A program made the position numbers and the translations under genes. Shown piece by piece: positions 26,931 through 35,448 of a stretch of 64,000 nt of DNA. Origin of the DNA: Flagellimonas beolgyonensis (GTDB lineage Bacteria > Bacteroidota > Bacteroidia > Flavobacteriales > Flavobacteriaceae); NCBI RefSeq assembly GCF_003992615.1, contig NZ_RZMY01000003.1, positions 2,501 through 66,500 on the forward strand. Direction: 5' to 3'. Below the pieces are notes generated by a model that was given only the letters and a program-made list of their open reading frames with translations, was not told the origin of the DNA and made no database searches. The stretch's first letter is position 1, and the number at the start of each line of letters is the position of its first letter.

Positions 26931-29429
26931 ATGATCAAAAAATTATTACCTCGACTACTCGTACTATTTATCTTATTGGGATCCTTTCAAACTGCTGAGG
27001 CCCAACTTTTCAAAAAGAAGAAGAAAGAAACCGAACAAAAAAAGGAAGCCAAACCAAAACCTGGCGACATTCAACCTTATGATAAGGTAATCACCAAGGA
27101 TGCCAAGACCGACGACGGTCTGTTCAGTGTCCATACGGTGGACGACAAGCATTTTTACGAAATTCCCGACTCCCTATTCAACCGAGAGATGTTGATGGTG
27201 AGCCGTATCTCCAAAACAGCCACAGGCATCGGTTTTGGGGGCGGTAAGATCAACACCCAAGTAATGCGTTGGGAAAAAAGACCCAAACAGGTATTGCTCC
27301 GCGTGGTGTCTTACGAAAATGTGGCCGCCGATTCCCTGCCAATCCACGAAGCGGTGCAAAACTCCAATTTTGAGCCCGTGCTCTATGCCTTCGACATTAA
27401 GGCATTCAATAAAAAGGATTCCTTGAACCCAGCTACAGTTATTGAAGTAGATCCCATGTTCACCAAGGATGTAAATGCCCTTGGACTGCCCGATGGCTAC
27501 CGCAAAAGATACAAAGTGACCCGCTTGGATGGCGATCGCAGTTACATCGAATCCATCAAAAGTTATCCTTTGAATATCGAAGCCCGTCACGTAAAAACCT
27601 ATCTATCCAACGATCCACCAAGCAACGAAAGCCTGGGTTCCATTTCCATAGAGATCAACAACTCCATGATCCTATTGCCCAAAGAACCCATGAAGCGCCG
27701 TTATTTTGATGAGCGTGTGGGCTGGTTCGCCCGTGGTCAGGTCGATTATGGTCTAGACGCGCAAGAAAGCAAAACTGTGACCTATCTCGACAGATGGCGC
27801 TTGGAGGTGAAGGATGAGGACATTGAAAAATTTAAGGCAGGTGAGCTTGTTGAGCCTAAAAAACAGATTGTATATTATATAGACCGTGCCACCCCTAAGG
27901 AATGGGTACCGTTCATAAAACAAGGTATCGAGGATTGGCAAGTAGCCTTTGAGGCCGCTGGTTTCAAAAATGCGATCATTGCCAAAGACCCACCTTCTCC
28001 TGAGGAAGACCCCGAATGGTCCCCTGAAGATGTGCGTTATTCCGTGGTGCGCTACCTGGCTTCCCCAATCCCGAACGCCAACGGACCACACGTAAGCGAC
28101 CCACGAAGCGGTGAGATCTTGGAATCGGACATCAACTGGTACCATAACGTAATGTCCTTATTGCGCAACTGGTACTTTGTACAAACGGCCGCCATTAACC
28201 CTGCTGCGCAACGAGTGGAATTCGAAAAAGACATCATGGGTAGGTTGATTCGTTTTGTGTCTTCTCACGAAGTGGGACACACCTTGGGATTACCGCACAA
28301 CATGGGAAGTAGCCCTGCTTATCCGGTAGATTCGTTGCGATCTGCAAGCTTTACCCAAAAATACGGTACCGCACCTTCCATTATGGACTATGCCCGATTC
28401 AATTATGTGGCACAGCCCGGTGACGAAGGCGTTGCTTTGATGCCCAATATTGGGGTGTACGACAAATACGCCATCAAATGGGGCTACCGTCCTATTTTGG
28501 ATAAAACGGCCAAGGAGGAAAAACCGATCTTGAACAGCTGGATCATGGAGCATGCGGGCGATCCAATGTACCGTTTCGGACACCAACAAGTGGGCGACAT
28601 CCACGACCCGAGCTCCCAGACGGAAGATTTGGGTGACGATGCCATCAAAGCCAGTTTGTACGGGATTGCCAACCTAAAGCGTATCGTTCCGAAATTGATG
28701 GAATGGACCACCGAGGACGGCGAGAACTACGACAATTTGGAAACATTGTACGGTCAGGTCATCGGCCAGTTCCAACGATATATGGGCCACGTGTCCAACA
28801 ACATCGGAGGTGTGTACGAGTACCACAAAACCGCCGATCAGGAAGGACCCGTGTACACCCACGTGCCCAAACAACACCAAAAGAACGCCATGGCTTTTAT
28901 GCAAGAGCAATTGTTTGCCACTCCGGAATGGATGATCGATCAAAACATCATCAACAAGATCCAATATTCCGGTTCCGTAGATCGTATCCGTGGTATGCAG
29001 GAACGTTATTTGAACACTATGTTGCAATTGGGCAAATTGGCACGAATCATCGAAAATGAAACCATCAACGGCGATGAGGCCTACGGTTTGTTGGAGATGA
29101 TGCGCGACCTGCGCAGGGGCATCTGGTCTGAGACCCGCAGTGGTAGATCTATCGATACCTACAGAAGAAACCTTCAAAAGGCGCATATTGACCGATTGGC
29201 GTATTTGATGACAGCTGAAAACCAAGGGAAACTGCCCGATTTTGGAGGCTACCGCAAATCCACTCCGGTAAACACAAGCCAGTCTGACATCCGTTCGGTG
29301 GCCCGTGCTGAATTGAACAACCTAAAAAGCGACATTCGTGGCGGACTTTCACGTATTTCCGACACCATGAGCCGCTATCATTTACAGGATACTTTGGAGC
29401 GAATTGACATGATTTTGGATCCAAAATAA
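26931..29429 (+). CDS. Zinc-dependent metalloprotease with DUF5117/DUF4953-type architecture
   Basis: 832 residues with a signal peptide (to about residue 27) and a Lys/Glu-rich linker (LFKKKKKETEQKKEAKPK). A DUF5118/DUF5117-like region follows (FYEIPDSLFNREMLMVSRISKTATGIGFGGG), then the catalytic part. The zinc motif is HEVGHTLGLPHN with His446, Glu447, His450 and the third ligand His456, an HExxHxxGxxH metzincin pattern; APSIMDYARFNY supplies the Met-turn. Extracytoplasmic peptidase, possibly outer-membrane associated; the substrate is unknown. The start at 26931 is preferred over 26880 because the signal peptide begins there. Confidence 0.9.
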   Translation: MIKKLLPRLLVLFILLGSFQTAEAQLFKKKKKETEQKKEAKPKPGDIQPYDKVITKDAKTDDGLFSVHTVDDKHFYEIPDSLFNREMLMVSRISKTATGIGFGGGKINTQVMRWEKRPKQVLLRVVSYENVAADSLPIHEAVQNSNFEPVLYAFDIKAFNKKDSLNPATVIEVDPMFTKDVNALGLPDGYRKRYKVTRLDGDRSYIESIKSYPLNIEARHVKTYLSNDPPSNESLGSISIEINNSMILLPKEPMKRRYFDERVGWFARGQVDYGLDAQESKTVTYLDRWRLEVKDEDIEKFKAGELVEPKKQIVYYIDRATPKEWVPFIKQGIEDWQVAFEAAGFKNAIIAKDPPSPEEDPEWSPEDVRYSVVRYLASPIPNANGPHVSDPRSGEILESDINWYHNVMSLLRNWYFVQTAAINPAAQRVEFEKDIMGRLIRFVSSHEVGHTLGLPHNMGSSPAYPVDSLRSASFTQKYGTAPSIMDYARFNYVAQPGDEGVALMPNIGVYDKYAIKWGYRPILDKTAKEEKPILNSWIMEHAGDPMYRFGHQQVGDIHDPSSQTEDLGDDAIKASLYGIANLKRIVPKLMEWTTEDGENYDNLETLYGQVIGQFQRYMGHVSNNIGGVYEYHKTADQEGPVYTHVPKQHQKNAMAFMQEQLFATPEWMIDQNIINKIQYSGSVDRIRGMQERYLNTMLQLGKLARIIENETINGDEAYGLLEMMRDLRRGIWSETRSGRSIDTYRRNLQKAHIDRLAYLMTAENQGKLPDFGGYRKSTPVNTSQSDIRSVARAELNNLKSDIRGGLSRISDTMSRYHLQDTLERIDMILDPK

Positions 29430-29451
29430 ACCTGGAGTCACAAATAGGAAG

Positions 29452-29490
29452 GGTGTAACCGTGCCATTGGTCGGTTACACCTTTTTTTTT
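29452..29490 (+). terminator. Intrinsic terminator
   Basis: GGTGTAACCG (29452-29461) pairs exactly with CGGTTACACC (29472-29481), followed by nine T. It lies 22 bp after the metalloprotease stop codon. Confidence 0.93.
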
Positions 29491-29582
29491 GTCTGTTTCA
29501 CATCACTTAGCAACCGTTTCACAACATCTGCCATATATACAATGATGTATTGATTAACTTAGTAATCCCAAATCTCAACATC

Positions 29583-29771
29583 ATGACTTACAAATTAAAA
29601 AGCCTCATTTACTTTTCCTGTTTCGTACTGGCTTCCCTGGGATATTATCTGGTGGAGCAACATGATGAATTTCAAAAGCAGCTACAGAGCAAATCCTACG
29701 TTGAAGCCGATTTGCACAGCGCTGATGAAATCGACCAACCCCAAGACGAGCTGGAAGAAGAAAACCCCTAA
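29583..29771 (+). CDS. Small membrane-anchored acidic protein
   Basis: 62 residues: MTYKLKS followed by one transmembrane helix (LIYFSCFVLASLGYYLVE, about 8-25) and a hydrophilic acidic tail ending DQPQDELEEENP. A single-span anchor with an acidic tail is all that can be said; the family is not recognised. The start ATG at 29583 follows an in-frame ATG 11 codons earlier that would place a polar stretch before the helix. The next gene, also small and exported, starts 111 bp downstream. Confidence 0.55.
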   Translation: MTYKLKSLIYFSCFVLASLGYYLVEQHDEFQKQLQSKSYVEADLHSADEIDQPQDELEEENP

Positions 29772-29882
29772 TTTCCCGCGTTTATTCCGCTACTGTTAAA
29801 ATCCTCACAAACCGTCCAACGGTGATTAAACCTATGGCTTTATGCCATGTCCAAGGAACGAATCATTAAAATTTTAGGACAT

Positions 29883-30329
29883 ATGAAACGATTTGCAGTA
29901 GTACTGGCGTTGCTCACCTCCCTTGGTGTTGCGGCCCAAAGAAACGATGGTCCCTGCATGCCCCGTGGTCAAAAAATGGACATGACCGCCGAGGAAATGG
30001 CTACCATGCAAACCAAACACATGACCTTGGTCCTTGATTTGACCGAGGCGCAACAAAAAAAAGTCATGCAATTGCATTTGGAAGAAGCAAAGCTTCGCAA
30101 GGCACGATGGGAAGAGATGGATAAGCTCAGAGCCAGTGGGGATTGGAAAAGGCCCACCGATGAAGAGCGTTTGGCACGGCAAAATGCCCGATTGGACGAA
30201 CAGATTGCCTTTCAGGCCAAAATGAAGGAGGTACTCAACGATGAGCAGTACCAATCTTGGAAAGACATGAGAAGACAAAATGCCAAGTTTGGCAGAAAGA
30301 AAATGCAGGAGAGAGGGAGAAGAGGATAG
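29883..30329 (+). CDS. Spy/CpxP-like exported protein
   Basis: 148 residues starting MKRFAVVLALLTSLGVAAQ, a signal peptide. The mature protein is highly charged and helical, with two LTxxQ-like segments (LDLTEAQQKKVMQLH and LNDEQYQSWKDM) and many Met, Lys and Arg residues. This matches the Spy/CpxP type of periplasmic chaperone or metal-sensing regulator in composition and motif placement, though it is shorter and more basic at the end (FGRKKMQERGRRG). Function in flavobacteria is untested. It is followed by a strong terminator, so it is the last gene of its unit. Confidence 0.7.
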   Translation: MKRFAVVLALLTSLGVAAQRNDGPCMPRGQKMDMTAEEMATMQTKHMTLVLDLTEAQQKKVMQLHLEEAKLRKARWEEMDKLRASGDWKRPTDEERLARQNARLDEQIAFQAKMKEVLNDEQYQSWKDMRRQNAKFGRKKMQERGRRG

Positions 30330-30346
30330 TGTTTTTTGTTGATTTA

Positions 30347-30387
30347 AAGAAGCCGCGCCTGCCATGGTCGCGGCTTCTTCGTTTTTT
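30347..30387 (+). terminator. Intrinsic terminator, probably bidirectional
   Basis: AAGAAGCCGCG (30347-30357) pairs with CGCGGCTTCTT (30369-30379), followed by CGTTTTTT. It sits between the converging Spy-like and GH3 genes and can serve both. Confidence 0.88.
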
Positions 30388-30395
30388 ATAAAGCC

Positions 30396-32699
30396 TTATT
30401 TGTACTTCTGCACCCTATCATCATTGATCACCCCGGCCCAATTGAGCCCAAAGGCAAAATCATAGGAATGGCCCTCGGTATCTACATAGGGCTGCATATC
30501 CCTGGGCACATCTTCAAACTGCAATTCCACGGTTTTCATGTTCGCTGGCATTTGAAAGGGCAATAAAGCCGAGGGCTCCCTGGCACCGGAAACCAAATCC
30601 ATCAAGGCTTGGTCCTGTACACCCATCTGTACCAAAATGGCATCCGCATAGGGCTCGATTTCAGCAAAAACCATGGGTTTGGCAACCCTTACAATCACTA
30701 CAACAGGTTTGTCGCCCATTTTTGCCTTGGTCTCCTTCACCAAGTCCATATCCGTGGTATTCGAAGCCACAATAGTCTTGTTTTTGTACGAACGGTTGGT
30801 AAAATCTTCCATCGGACTGCCACCGGCCAAACTGGTCTCCCGGGCATCTTCCGCTTTGTACATCCCGTATTGCAAGCTGATGGGCACATAGCCGTTGCCT
30901 CCTGCTTCAGCGTCCTTGACCTCGTAGCCAACGCCTCCGTTCGGGTTTTCGATGCCCACGAGGGCAAAATCGGCTTCGTTCGGATCTTCAACTACATCAA
31001 AAAACTTGGACACCACCTCCATATTGAAAGGGTAATCCAGCTTTTCCGGGGTTTCAAAACCAAACCAGTTCCTACTTGGGGCCACATACCGTTTGGGTAC
31101 ATAAACTTTTTGTTTTGTGGTCCTGGGCAGGGTATTGGCCGTATTCTTTAGCATTACTACAGAGCGCAATTGTGCTTCGTAACCTGCTGCCATAAACTCG
31201 GGCTTGCCTACTGTTTTTTCGGTTTCGTCCACATCCAGATACGGGTTTTCAAAAAGTCCGGTCCTAAAAATGTTTTTCAACAAACGAACCGCAGATACCT
31301 CAAAACGGTTACGCATGTATTCCTCCCCATGTTCCTTCACCCCCATTTGGTAGGCTTCGATCACGGGATCCATATCGTTGTTGCCCCCAAATTGGTCACA
31401 ACCGGCTTCAATAATTTTGTAATGGCGTTCGGCCACACTCAAATTTTCAACCCCCCAGGGTTTACCTTCGAACACATACACATTGCTCACGTCGCGGGTA
31501 ATGCCCCAATCGGTGCACACCACACCATCATACCCATATGTACCACGGAGCAGGTCGGTAATCAGGTATTTGTTGTAGGAGTTGCCCACTTCCTCCCCGT
31601 TTACGGTATCCCGCTCAAAGGAAATGGTATAATACGGCATCACGGCCGAAGCTATTTGGGTATCTCCTTCCAGTTTAAAGGCCCCTTCGGTAAACGGTTT
31701 TAGGTGGTCTTTTAGGTTGTTCCCCGGGTACACGGCATACGAACCGTAGCCAAAGTGCGCATCGCGACCGCCTTCCTCAGGTCCGCCCCCGGGCCAATGC
31801 TTTACCATGGCGTTCACACTTTGGTAACCCCATCCGCCATCATTCGACGACTGGAATCCATCCACATAAGCACGGGCCAGATCGGTCGCCAGATCGGGGT
31901 CTTCACCCATGGTACCATCAAAACGGGACCAACGGGGTTCTGTGGCCAAATCGATTTGGGGCGACAAGGCGGTAGCAATACCCAAAGCCCGGTATTCTTG
32001 GGAGGCAATCTCCCCGAACTGACGCATCAAACTGGGATCAAAACTGGCCGCAATGCCCAAGCTACTGGGCCACATGGAAATCTTGCCCCCTGCCCCGGCG
32101 TTGAATTCTGCATAGGAGTCACTTCCATGCCGGGGATCAGAACTGGTATTAACTGGAATGCCCATCCCGATACCTTCCACAAAAGCCTGGGCATGGTTGT
32201 TCCATTGGGCCGCCACAGCTGGGGACTCCACACTGGTGATCAGCACATGGCGCAGATTGTCATCCTTCAAAAATATCTTTTGTGCATCGGAAAGGTCACT
32301 GGCCTTGGCGCCACTTTCTTCAAAGGGTTTGCCATTGTAAGTAACCGGACCAAAAAATCGGTTGCCGCCACCGGGTATGGATTGGTGGGCGGAATACAGC
32401 ATCAGTCCCGCGATTTGTTCAATGCTCATTTTGGAGGCAAGGTCCTTGGCGCGTTCATCCACCGGTAATCGCCAATCTTCATAGGGATCCAAAATGCCAT
32501 TTCTATTGTGGTCCTTAAAGGCCAATCGATCTACAGTGAGTAGGGTAATGGCCGATTGGGGCGTATAGCCCAAGGTGGCTCCATCTGGATTGGAAATTAC
32601 ACGGTACCCTTCTTTTTCGGTTTCGGTCCATTGGGGTCCACAACTAATGAGAAGCAGTGGTGCAGCGAGCACGCACATGCGTTGTATGGTTTTTTTCAT
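30396..32699 (-). CDS. Glycoside hydrolase family 3 lipoprotein (beta-glucosidase type)
   Basis: 767 residues starting MKKTIQRMCVLAAPLLLISC, a lipoprotein signal. An EF-hand-like calcium loop DHNRNGILDPYEDW lies near residues 60-75, as in many Bacteroidota GH3 enzymes. The (beta/alpha)8 domain contains DPRHGSDSYAEFNAG and the catalytic nucleophile Asp397 in VVCTDWGIT. The second alpha/beta sandwich has LLKNIFRTGLFENPY and ALLPFQMP. Such enzymes release terminal beta-glucose or related sugars from oligosaccharides, here tethered in the envelope. No susCD or other CAZyme gene is adjacent, so it is not in a local polysaccharide locus. The ATG at 32699 is chosen to fit the lipoprotein signal. Confidence 0.93.
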   Translation of the reverse strand: MKKTIQRMCVLAAPLLLISCGPQWTETEKEGYRVISNPDGATLGYTPQSAITLLTVDRLAFKDHNRNGILDPYEDWRLPVDERAKDLASKMSIEQIAGLMLYSAHQSIPGGGNRFFGPVTYNGKPFEESGAKASDLSDAQKIFLKDDNLRHVLITSVESPAVAAQWNNHAQAFVEGIGMGIPVNTSSDPRHGSDSYAEFNAGAGGKISMWPSSLGIAASFDPSLMRQFGEIASQEYRALGIATALSPQIDLATEPRWSRFDGTMGEDPDLATDLARAYVDGFQSSNDGGWGYQSVNAMVKHWPGGGPEEGGRDAHFGYGSYAVYPGNNLKDHLKPFTEGAFKLEGDTQIASAVMPYYTISFERDTVNGEEVGNSYNKYLITDLLRGTYGYDGVVCTDWGITRDVSNVYVFEGKPWGVENLSVAERHYKIIEAGCDQFGGNNDMDPVIEAYQMGVKEHGEEYMRNRFEVSAVRLLKNIFRTGLFENPYLDVDETEKTVGKPEFMAAGYEAQLRSVVMLKNTANTLPRTTKQKVYVPKRYVAPSRNWFGFETPEKLDYPFNMEVVSKFFDVVEDPNEADFALVGIENPNGGVGYEVKDAEAGGNGYVPISLQYGMYKAEDARETSLAGGSPMEDFTNRSYKNKTIVASNTTDMDLVKETKAKMGDKPVVVIVRVAKPMVFAEIEPYADAILVQMGVQDQALMDLVSGAREPSALLPFQMPANMKTVELQFEDVPRDMQPYVDTEGHSYDFAFGLNWAGVINDDRVQKYK

Positions 32700-32850
32700 T
32701 TTTGAGGTTTGTTTAGTAGTATTCAGTAATCGAATACATGAAATTACGCATTGTGGACGGGGAAAGAAAATCCTTTTGCACCATTTGTGCCGTATATAAC
32801 ATAACCTCCCTAAGAACTGCCTTAATCGTAACATTTAAAATTCAGTACAG

Positions 32851-33663
32851 ATGAAAGCACGTTTCTTACCCTCCGTTTTAGTATCCCTATTTCTTTTTTC
32901 CTTCACTTTTGCGCAAAACAAACTGCATTGTCCGTCAGCCGATTGCGATTTCCAACCCGGTGAACAGGTGTATGCCTTTGGCCATAAAATCAAGCTGCGG
33001 GCCGAACCCGATATCCGTTCCAAGGTGTTGGACGAACTCGTGATCGGGGAATGGGTCAAAATTGTGGAAAAGACCCCGTTCTCCTGGCCCTACAACGGAT
33101 TCGATTCCCCTTTTTACAAAGTAACCTACAATGGTATGACGGGCTACTTGCTTGGCGGACTGTTGTCGCTCGATAAAAAGACGGTGAATGACCGGCCCTA
33201 TTTTTTTGCCTATGCCAAACAGGGGTCGGATACCTTTTTGAAGGTGCGTACCATTCTGCACGGCTCCTATTTGGAAAAGCAGATTCCCCTCAAAAATTCG
33301 AGGTTTGCCATTGCAACCATGGACAATCGGGGCATTCCCAATTTGGATGGTATCCTTTATATCGACTACAAGGCCGGACCGGATTCGGTGGAAGATGGGG
33401 GCGTTTACCTCTTTTTGAACCATTTCAATCTGGGGGATGCCGTGGAACTTTCCGAAAGAAAACAGGCAGGTTCCTACTACCATTCCGAACAATTCATTTT
33501 TCCGGATGATGAAGGAGGACTGGCCGATAAGGTATTGTACAAAAAGGTGTGGGGCCGCAACCTCGATATTAACACCCAATGGCAGCAAAGTGCGCGTGAA
33601 ACCCGCATCCTTTCTTGGACGGATGGGCAACTGCGCCCCAATCCCCATGAAAAAGGGCAATAA
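32851..33663 (+). CDS. Exported SH3-domain protein
   Basis: 270 residues with a signal peptide (to FTFAQ, about 23). A bacterial SH3-like segment covers about 35-110: AFGHKIKLRAEPDIRSKVLDELVIGEWVKIVEK and FYKVTYNGMTGYLLGGLLSL. The second half is beta-rich with a conserved-looking FLKVRTILHGSYLEKQIPLKNSRFAIATMDNRG. SH3-like domains of this kind usually bind cell-wall peptide stems. No enzymatic motif was found. It is divergent from the GH3 gene, with 151 bp between the two starts, and followed by the repeat-rich operator of satD. Confidence 0.75.
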   Translation: MKARFLPSVLVSLFLFSFTFAQNKLHCPSADCDFQPGEQVYAFGHKIKLRAEPDIRSKVLDELVIGEWVKIVEKTPFSWPYNGFDSPFYKVTYNGMTGYLLGGLLSLDKKTVNDRPYFFAYAKQGSDTFLKVRTILHGSYLEKQIPLKNSRFAIATMDNRGIPNLDGILYIDYKAGPDSVEDGGVYLFLNHFNLGDAVELSERKQAGSYYHSEQFIFPDDEGGLADKVLYKKVWGRNLDINTQWQQSARETRILSWTDGQLRPNPHEKGQ

Positions 33664-33674
33664 TTTAACTATTT

Positions 33675-33750
33675 TATCGTTTATTTAACCGATATTTTGT
33701 TTTATCGTCTATTTTAACGATATTTGAAGTATTCGTCTAATTAAACGATA
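33675..33750 (+). promoter_or_regulatory. Three 28-bp direct repeats with palindromic core, operator of the satD gene
   Basis: The 20-bp cores TATCGTTTATTTAACCGATA (33675), TATCGTCTATTTTAACGATA (33703) and ATTCGTCTAATTAAACGATA (33731) are spaced exactly 28 bp apart. Each has inverted ends (TATCGT/ACGATA). The last one finishes 4 bp before the satD start codon, so a bound protein would block transcription and ribosome entry. A -7-like GATATTTG lies inside the second repeat. The likely binder is SatD itself, which has a C-terminal helix-turn-helix; this is inference. Confidence 0.7.
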
Positions 33751-33754
33751 TTTT

Positions 33755-34354
33755 ATGATTGCCGTACTCACTGGGGACATCATCAACTCCAAGGACCATA
33801 AAGCCAACAAATGGCTTCCCATCCTTAAACAGGCACTTTCCCGATATGGGGAGGTGCCTTCGGATTGGGAAATCTACCGGGGCGATAGCTTTCAACTGCG
33901 CACCACCCCCGAACAGGCCCTGGAAGCTGCCATTTATCTCAAGGCCAGCATCAAGCAGGTACGCCATTTGGATGTGCGCATCGCCATCGGGCTGGGCGAA
34001 CAGGATTACCAAGCCGAGAAGATCACCGAATCGAACGGCACCGCTTTTGTGCGCTCCGGCACCTGTTTCGAAAACTTGAAAAAACAGACCTTGGCCCTGC
34101 AATCGGACAACGAGGCGTTCGACACCCCCCTGAACCTGATGTTGCAACTGGCCTGCCTTACCATGGACAATTGGTTGCCGGCCGCTTCCCAGATCGTAAA
34201 AGTGAGCTTGGAACACCCGGAGGCCAACCAAAAGGAACTGGCCGCCCTATTGGACAAATCGCAGAGTACCATCAGCGAGGCATTGCTCCGCGCCGGATTT
34301 GACGAAGTGCAAAAAATGATGCATTTTTATACGACCCAACTCACCCTAGTATGA
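33755..34354 (+). CDS. SatD family protein with C-terminal helix-turn-helix
   Basis: 199 residues. The N-terminus MIAVLTGDIINSKDHK and the following WEIYRGDSFQLRT and VRIAIGLGEQDY are typical of the SatD family, first named in a streptococcal acid-tolerance operon. The C-terminal ~55 residues (ANQKELAALLDKSQSTISEALLRAGFDEVQ) form a clear helix-turn-helix, which points to DNA binding. The start ATG at 33755 is fixed by the operator repeats just upstream. The stop overlaps the start of the DUF3307 gene by 4 bp, so the two are translationally coupled. Molecular function is not established; an autoregulated stress or membrane unit is likely. Confidence 0.85.
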   Translation: MIAVLTGDIINSKDHKANKWLPILKQALSRYGEVPSDWEIYRGDSFQLRTTPEQALEAAIYLKASIKQVRHLDVRIAIGLGEQDYQAEKITESNGTAFVRSGTCFENLKKQTLALQSDNEAFDTPLNLMLQLACLTMDNWLPAASQIVKVSLEHPEANQKELAALLDKSQSTISEALLRAGFDEVQKMMHFYTTQLTLV

Positions 34355-35076
34355 CACTGTTAGCGCTTAAACTGATCCTGGCCCATTTTCTTGGGGATTT
34401 TGCATTGCAGCCTGCCCGTTGGGTAGCCGACAAGCTCCAAAAGAAATGGCGGTCCAAGTACCTCTACTATCACATTGGGGTGCATTTGGCACTGCTGTTG
34501 GCCCTGTTGCAGTTTCAGCATTTGGGGATCGTGGCCCTTATTGTGGTGACGCATTTCGGTATCGATGTGGGCAAACTTGCCCTTACCAATCCGAAAAACT
34601 ACCGCTGGCTGTTTGTGGTGGACCAAGTGTTGCACTTGCTGGTGCTGGCCGGAGCACTGTACCTCATGGAACCCTTTACCTTGGATTTGGCGGGGTGGTT
34701 CTCGGAAAAGACCCTGTTGTTGATTACCTTTTTGGTGTTCGTCACCTTTGTTTCGGGTATTGTAATGCGGATGTTCCTCGCGCCCTATATCGATGAAATT
34801 GCCAAGGACGATGCCTCGGGCGAGGGTGGTTCCCTAAAAAATGCCGGTACCTATATCGGGATGTTGGAGCGGTTGTTCGTGTTCGGGTTTATTTTGATGC
34901 AGCAATGGGCGGCCATTGGGCTGTTGATCGCGGCCAAATCCGTGTTCCGGTTTGGGGACCTCAACAAGGGTAAAAACCGAAAACTGACGGAATATGTGCT
35001 GATCGGCACCCTGCTCAGTTTTGGGCTCGCCATTTTATCCGGTATGCTGTACCTGCACCTGTCGGAAACGCTGTAA
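34351..35076 (+). CDS. DUF3307 membrane protein
   Basis: 241 residues with about five transmembrane helices. The start MTLLALKLILAHFLGDFALQPARWVADK has the conserved HFLGDF-Q motif of DUF3307 proteins. Further family features are YYHIGVHLALLLALL and HFGIDVGKL, with conserved His and Asp in membrane-facing positions. It overlaps satD by 4 bp, a pairing also seen, from memory, in other Bacteroidota, which suggests a joint role. Function unknown. A hairpin without a T run (CCGTCCC-TTT-GGGACGG, 35086-35102) follows and may end the transcript weakly. Confidence 0.88.
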   Translation: MTLLALKLILAHFLGDFALQPARWVADKLQKKWRSKYLYYHIGVHLALLLALLQFQHLGIVALIVVTHFGIDVGKLALTNPKNYRWLFVVDQVLHLLVLAGALYLMEPFTLDLAGWFSEKTLLLITFLVFVTFVSGIVMRMFLAPYIDEIAKDDASGEGGSLKNAGTYIGMLERLFVFGFILMQQWAAIGLLIAAKSVFRFGDLNKGKNRKLTEYVLIGTLLSFGLAILSGMLYLHLSETL

Positions 35077-35231
35077 ACGAAAAAACCGTCCCTTTGGGAC
35101 GGCATTTCCGAATAAAAGAATCTACTTTTTAAACACTTTGCGATTTTAAACATTGCGCATCCAAGCGCTCCTTCAAATATAACATAATTTTATTATTTAG
35201 AATCGTTTTAAATTGATTATTTTTGTAAACG

Positions 35232-35353
35232 CCTGCGACCAAATCACTGGTTTGGCCGTAAGTAAAATAGGGTCCCTGCCAAGAGGCCCGTTCTTAGTAC
35301 AGCATTTATTTGAGTTAGTTAGTCAAGAAAAACGGGGCGCGGCCCCGTTTTTT
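35232..35353 (+). ncRNA. Candidate small RNA with GAGTTAGTTAGT box and terminator (copy C)
   Basis: A -7 element TATTTTTG (35218-35225) is followed by ~120 nt with no protein frame. In order: a CCAAA-TCACTGG-TTTGG hairpin (about 35240-35256), a linker, the box GAGTTAGTTAGT (35312-35323), then AACGGGGC-GCG-GCCCCGTT and seven T (35331-35354). The order matches the element at 25510-25622 on the other strand. No -33 TTG is seen. This is the content of the 372-bp gap between the DUF3307 and M48 genes, apart from a minus-strand TATATTTG (35182-35175) with no gene behind it. Confidence 0.5.
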
Positions 35354-35448
35354 TATGGCACACTTTTACTATCAGAAAATTCCTTACTGCCCTACAATAT
35401 TTTTTTAAAAAATGTTAGATTGTACCAACAAAACCTAACTAAACCATA

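Noticed and set aside
30609-32468. Long plus-strand frames (180, 177 and 237 codons) opposite the GH3 gene
   Set aside because: They mirror the codon structure of a well-supported GH3 gene on the other strand and contain no recognisable domain.
33675-33758. CRISPR array (three regularly spaced 28-bp repeats)
   Set aside because: Only three units with 8-bp gaps, the repeats contain palindromic operator cores and end at a start codon, and there are no spacers of normal size or cas genes.
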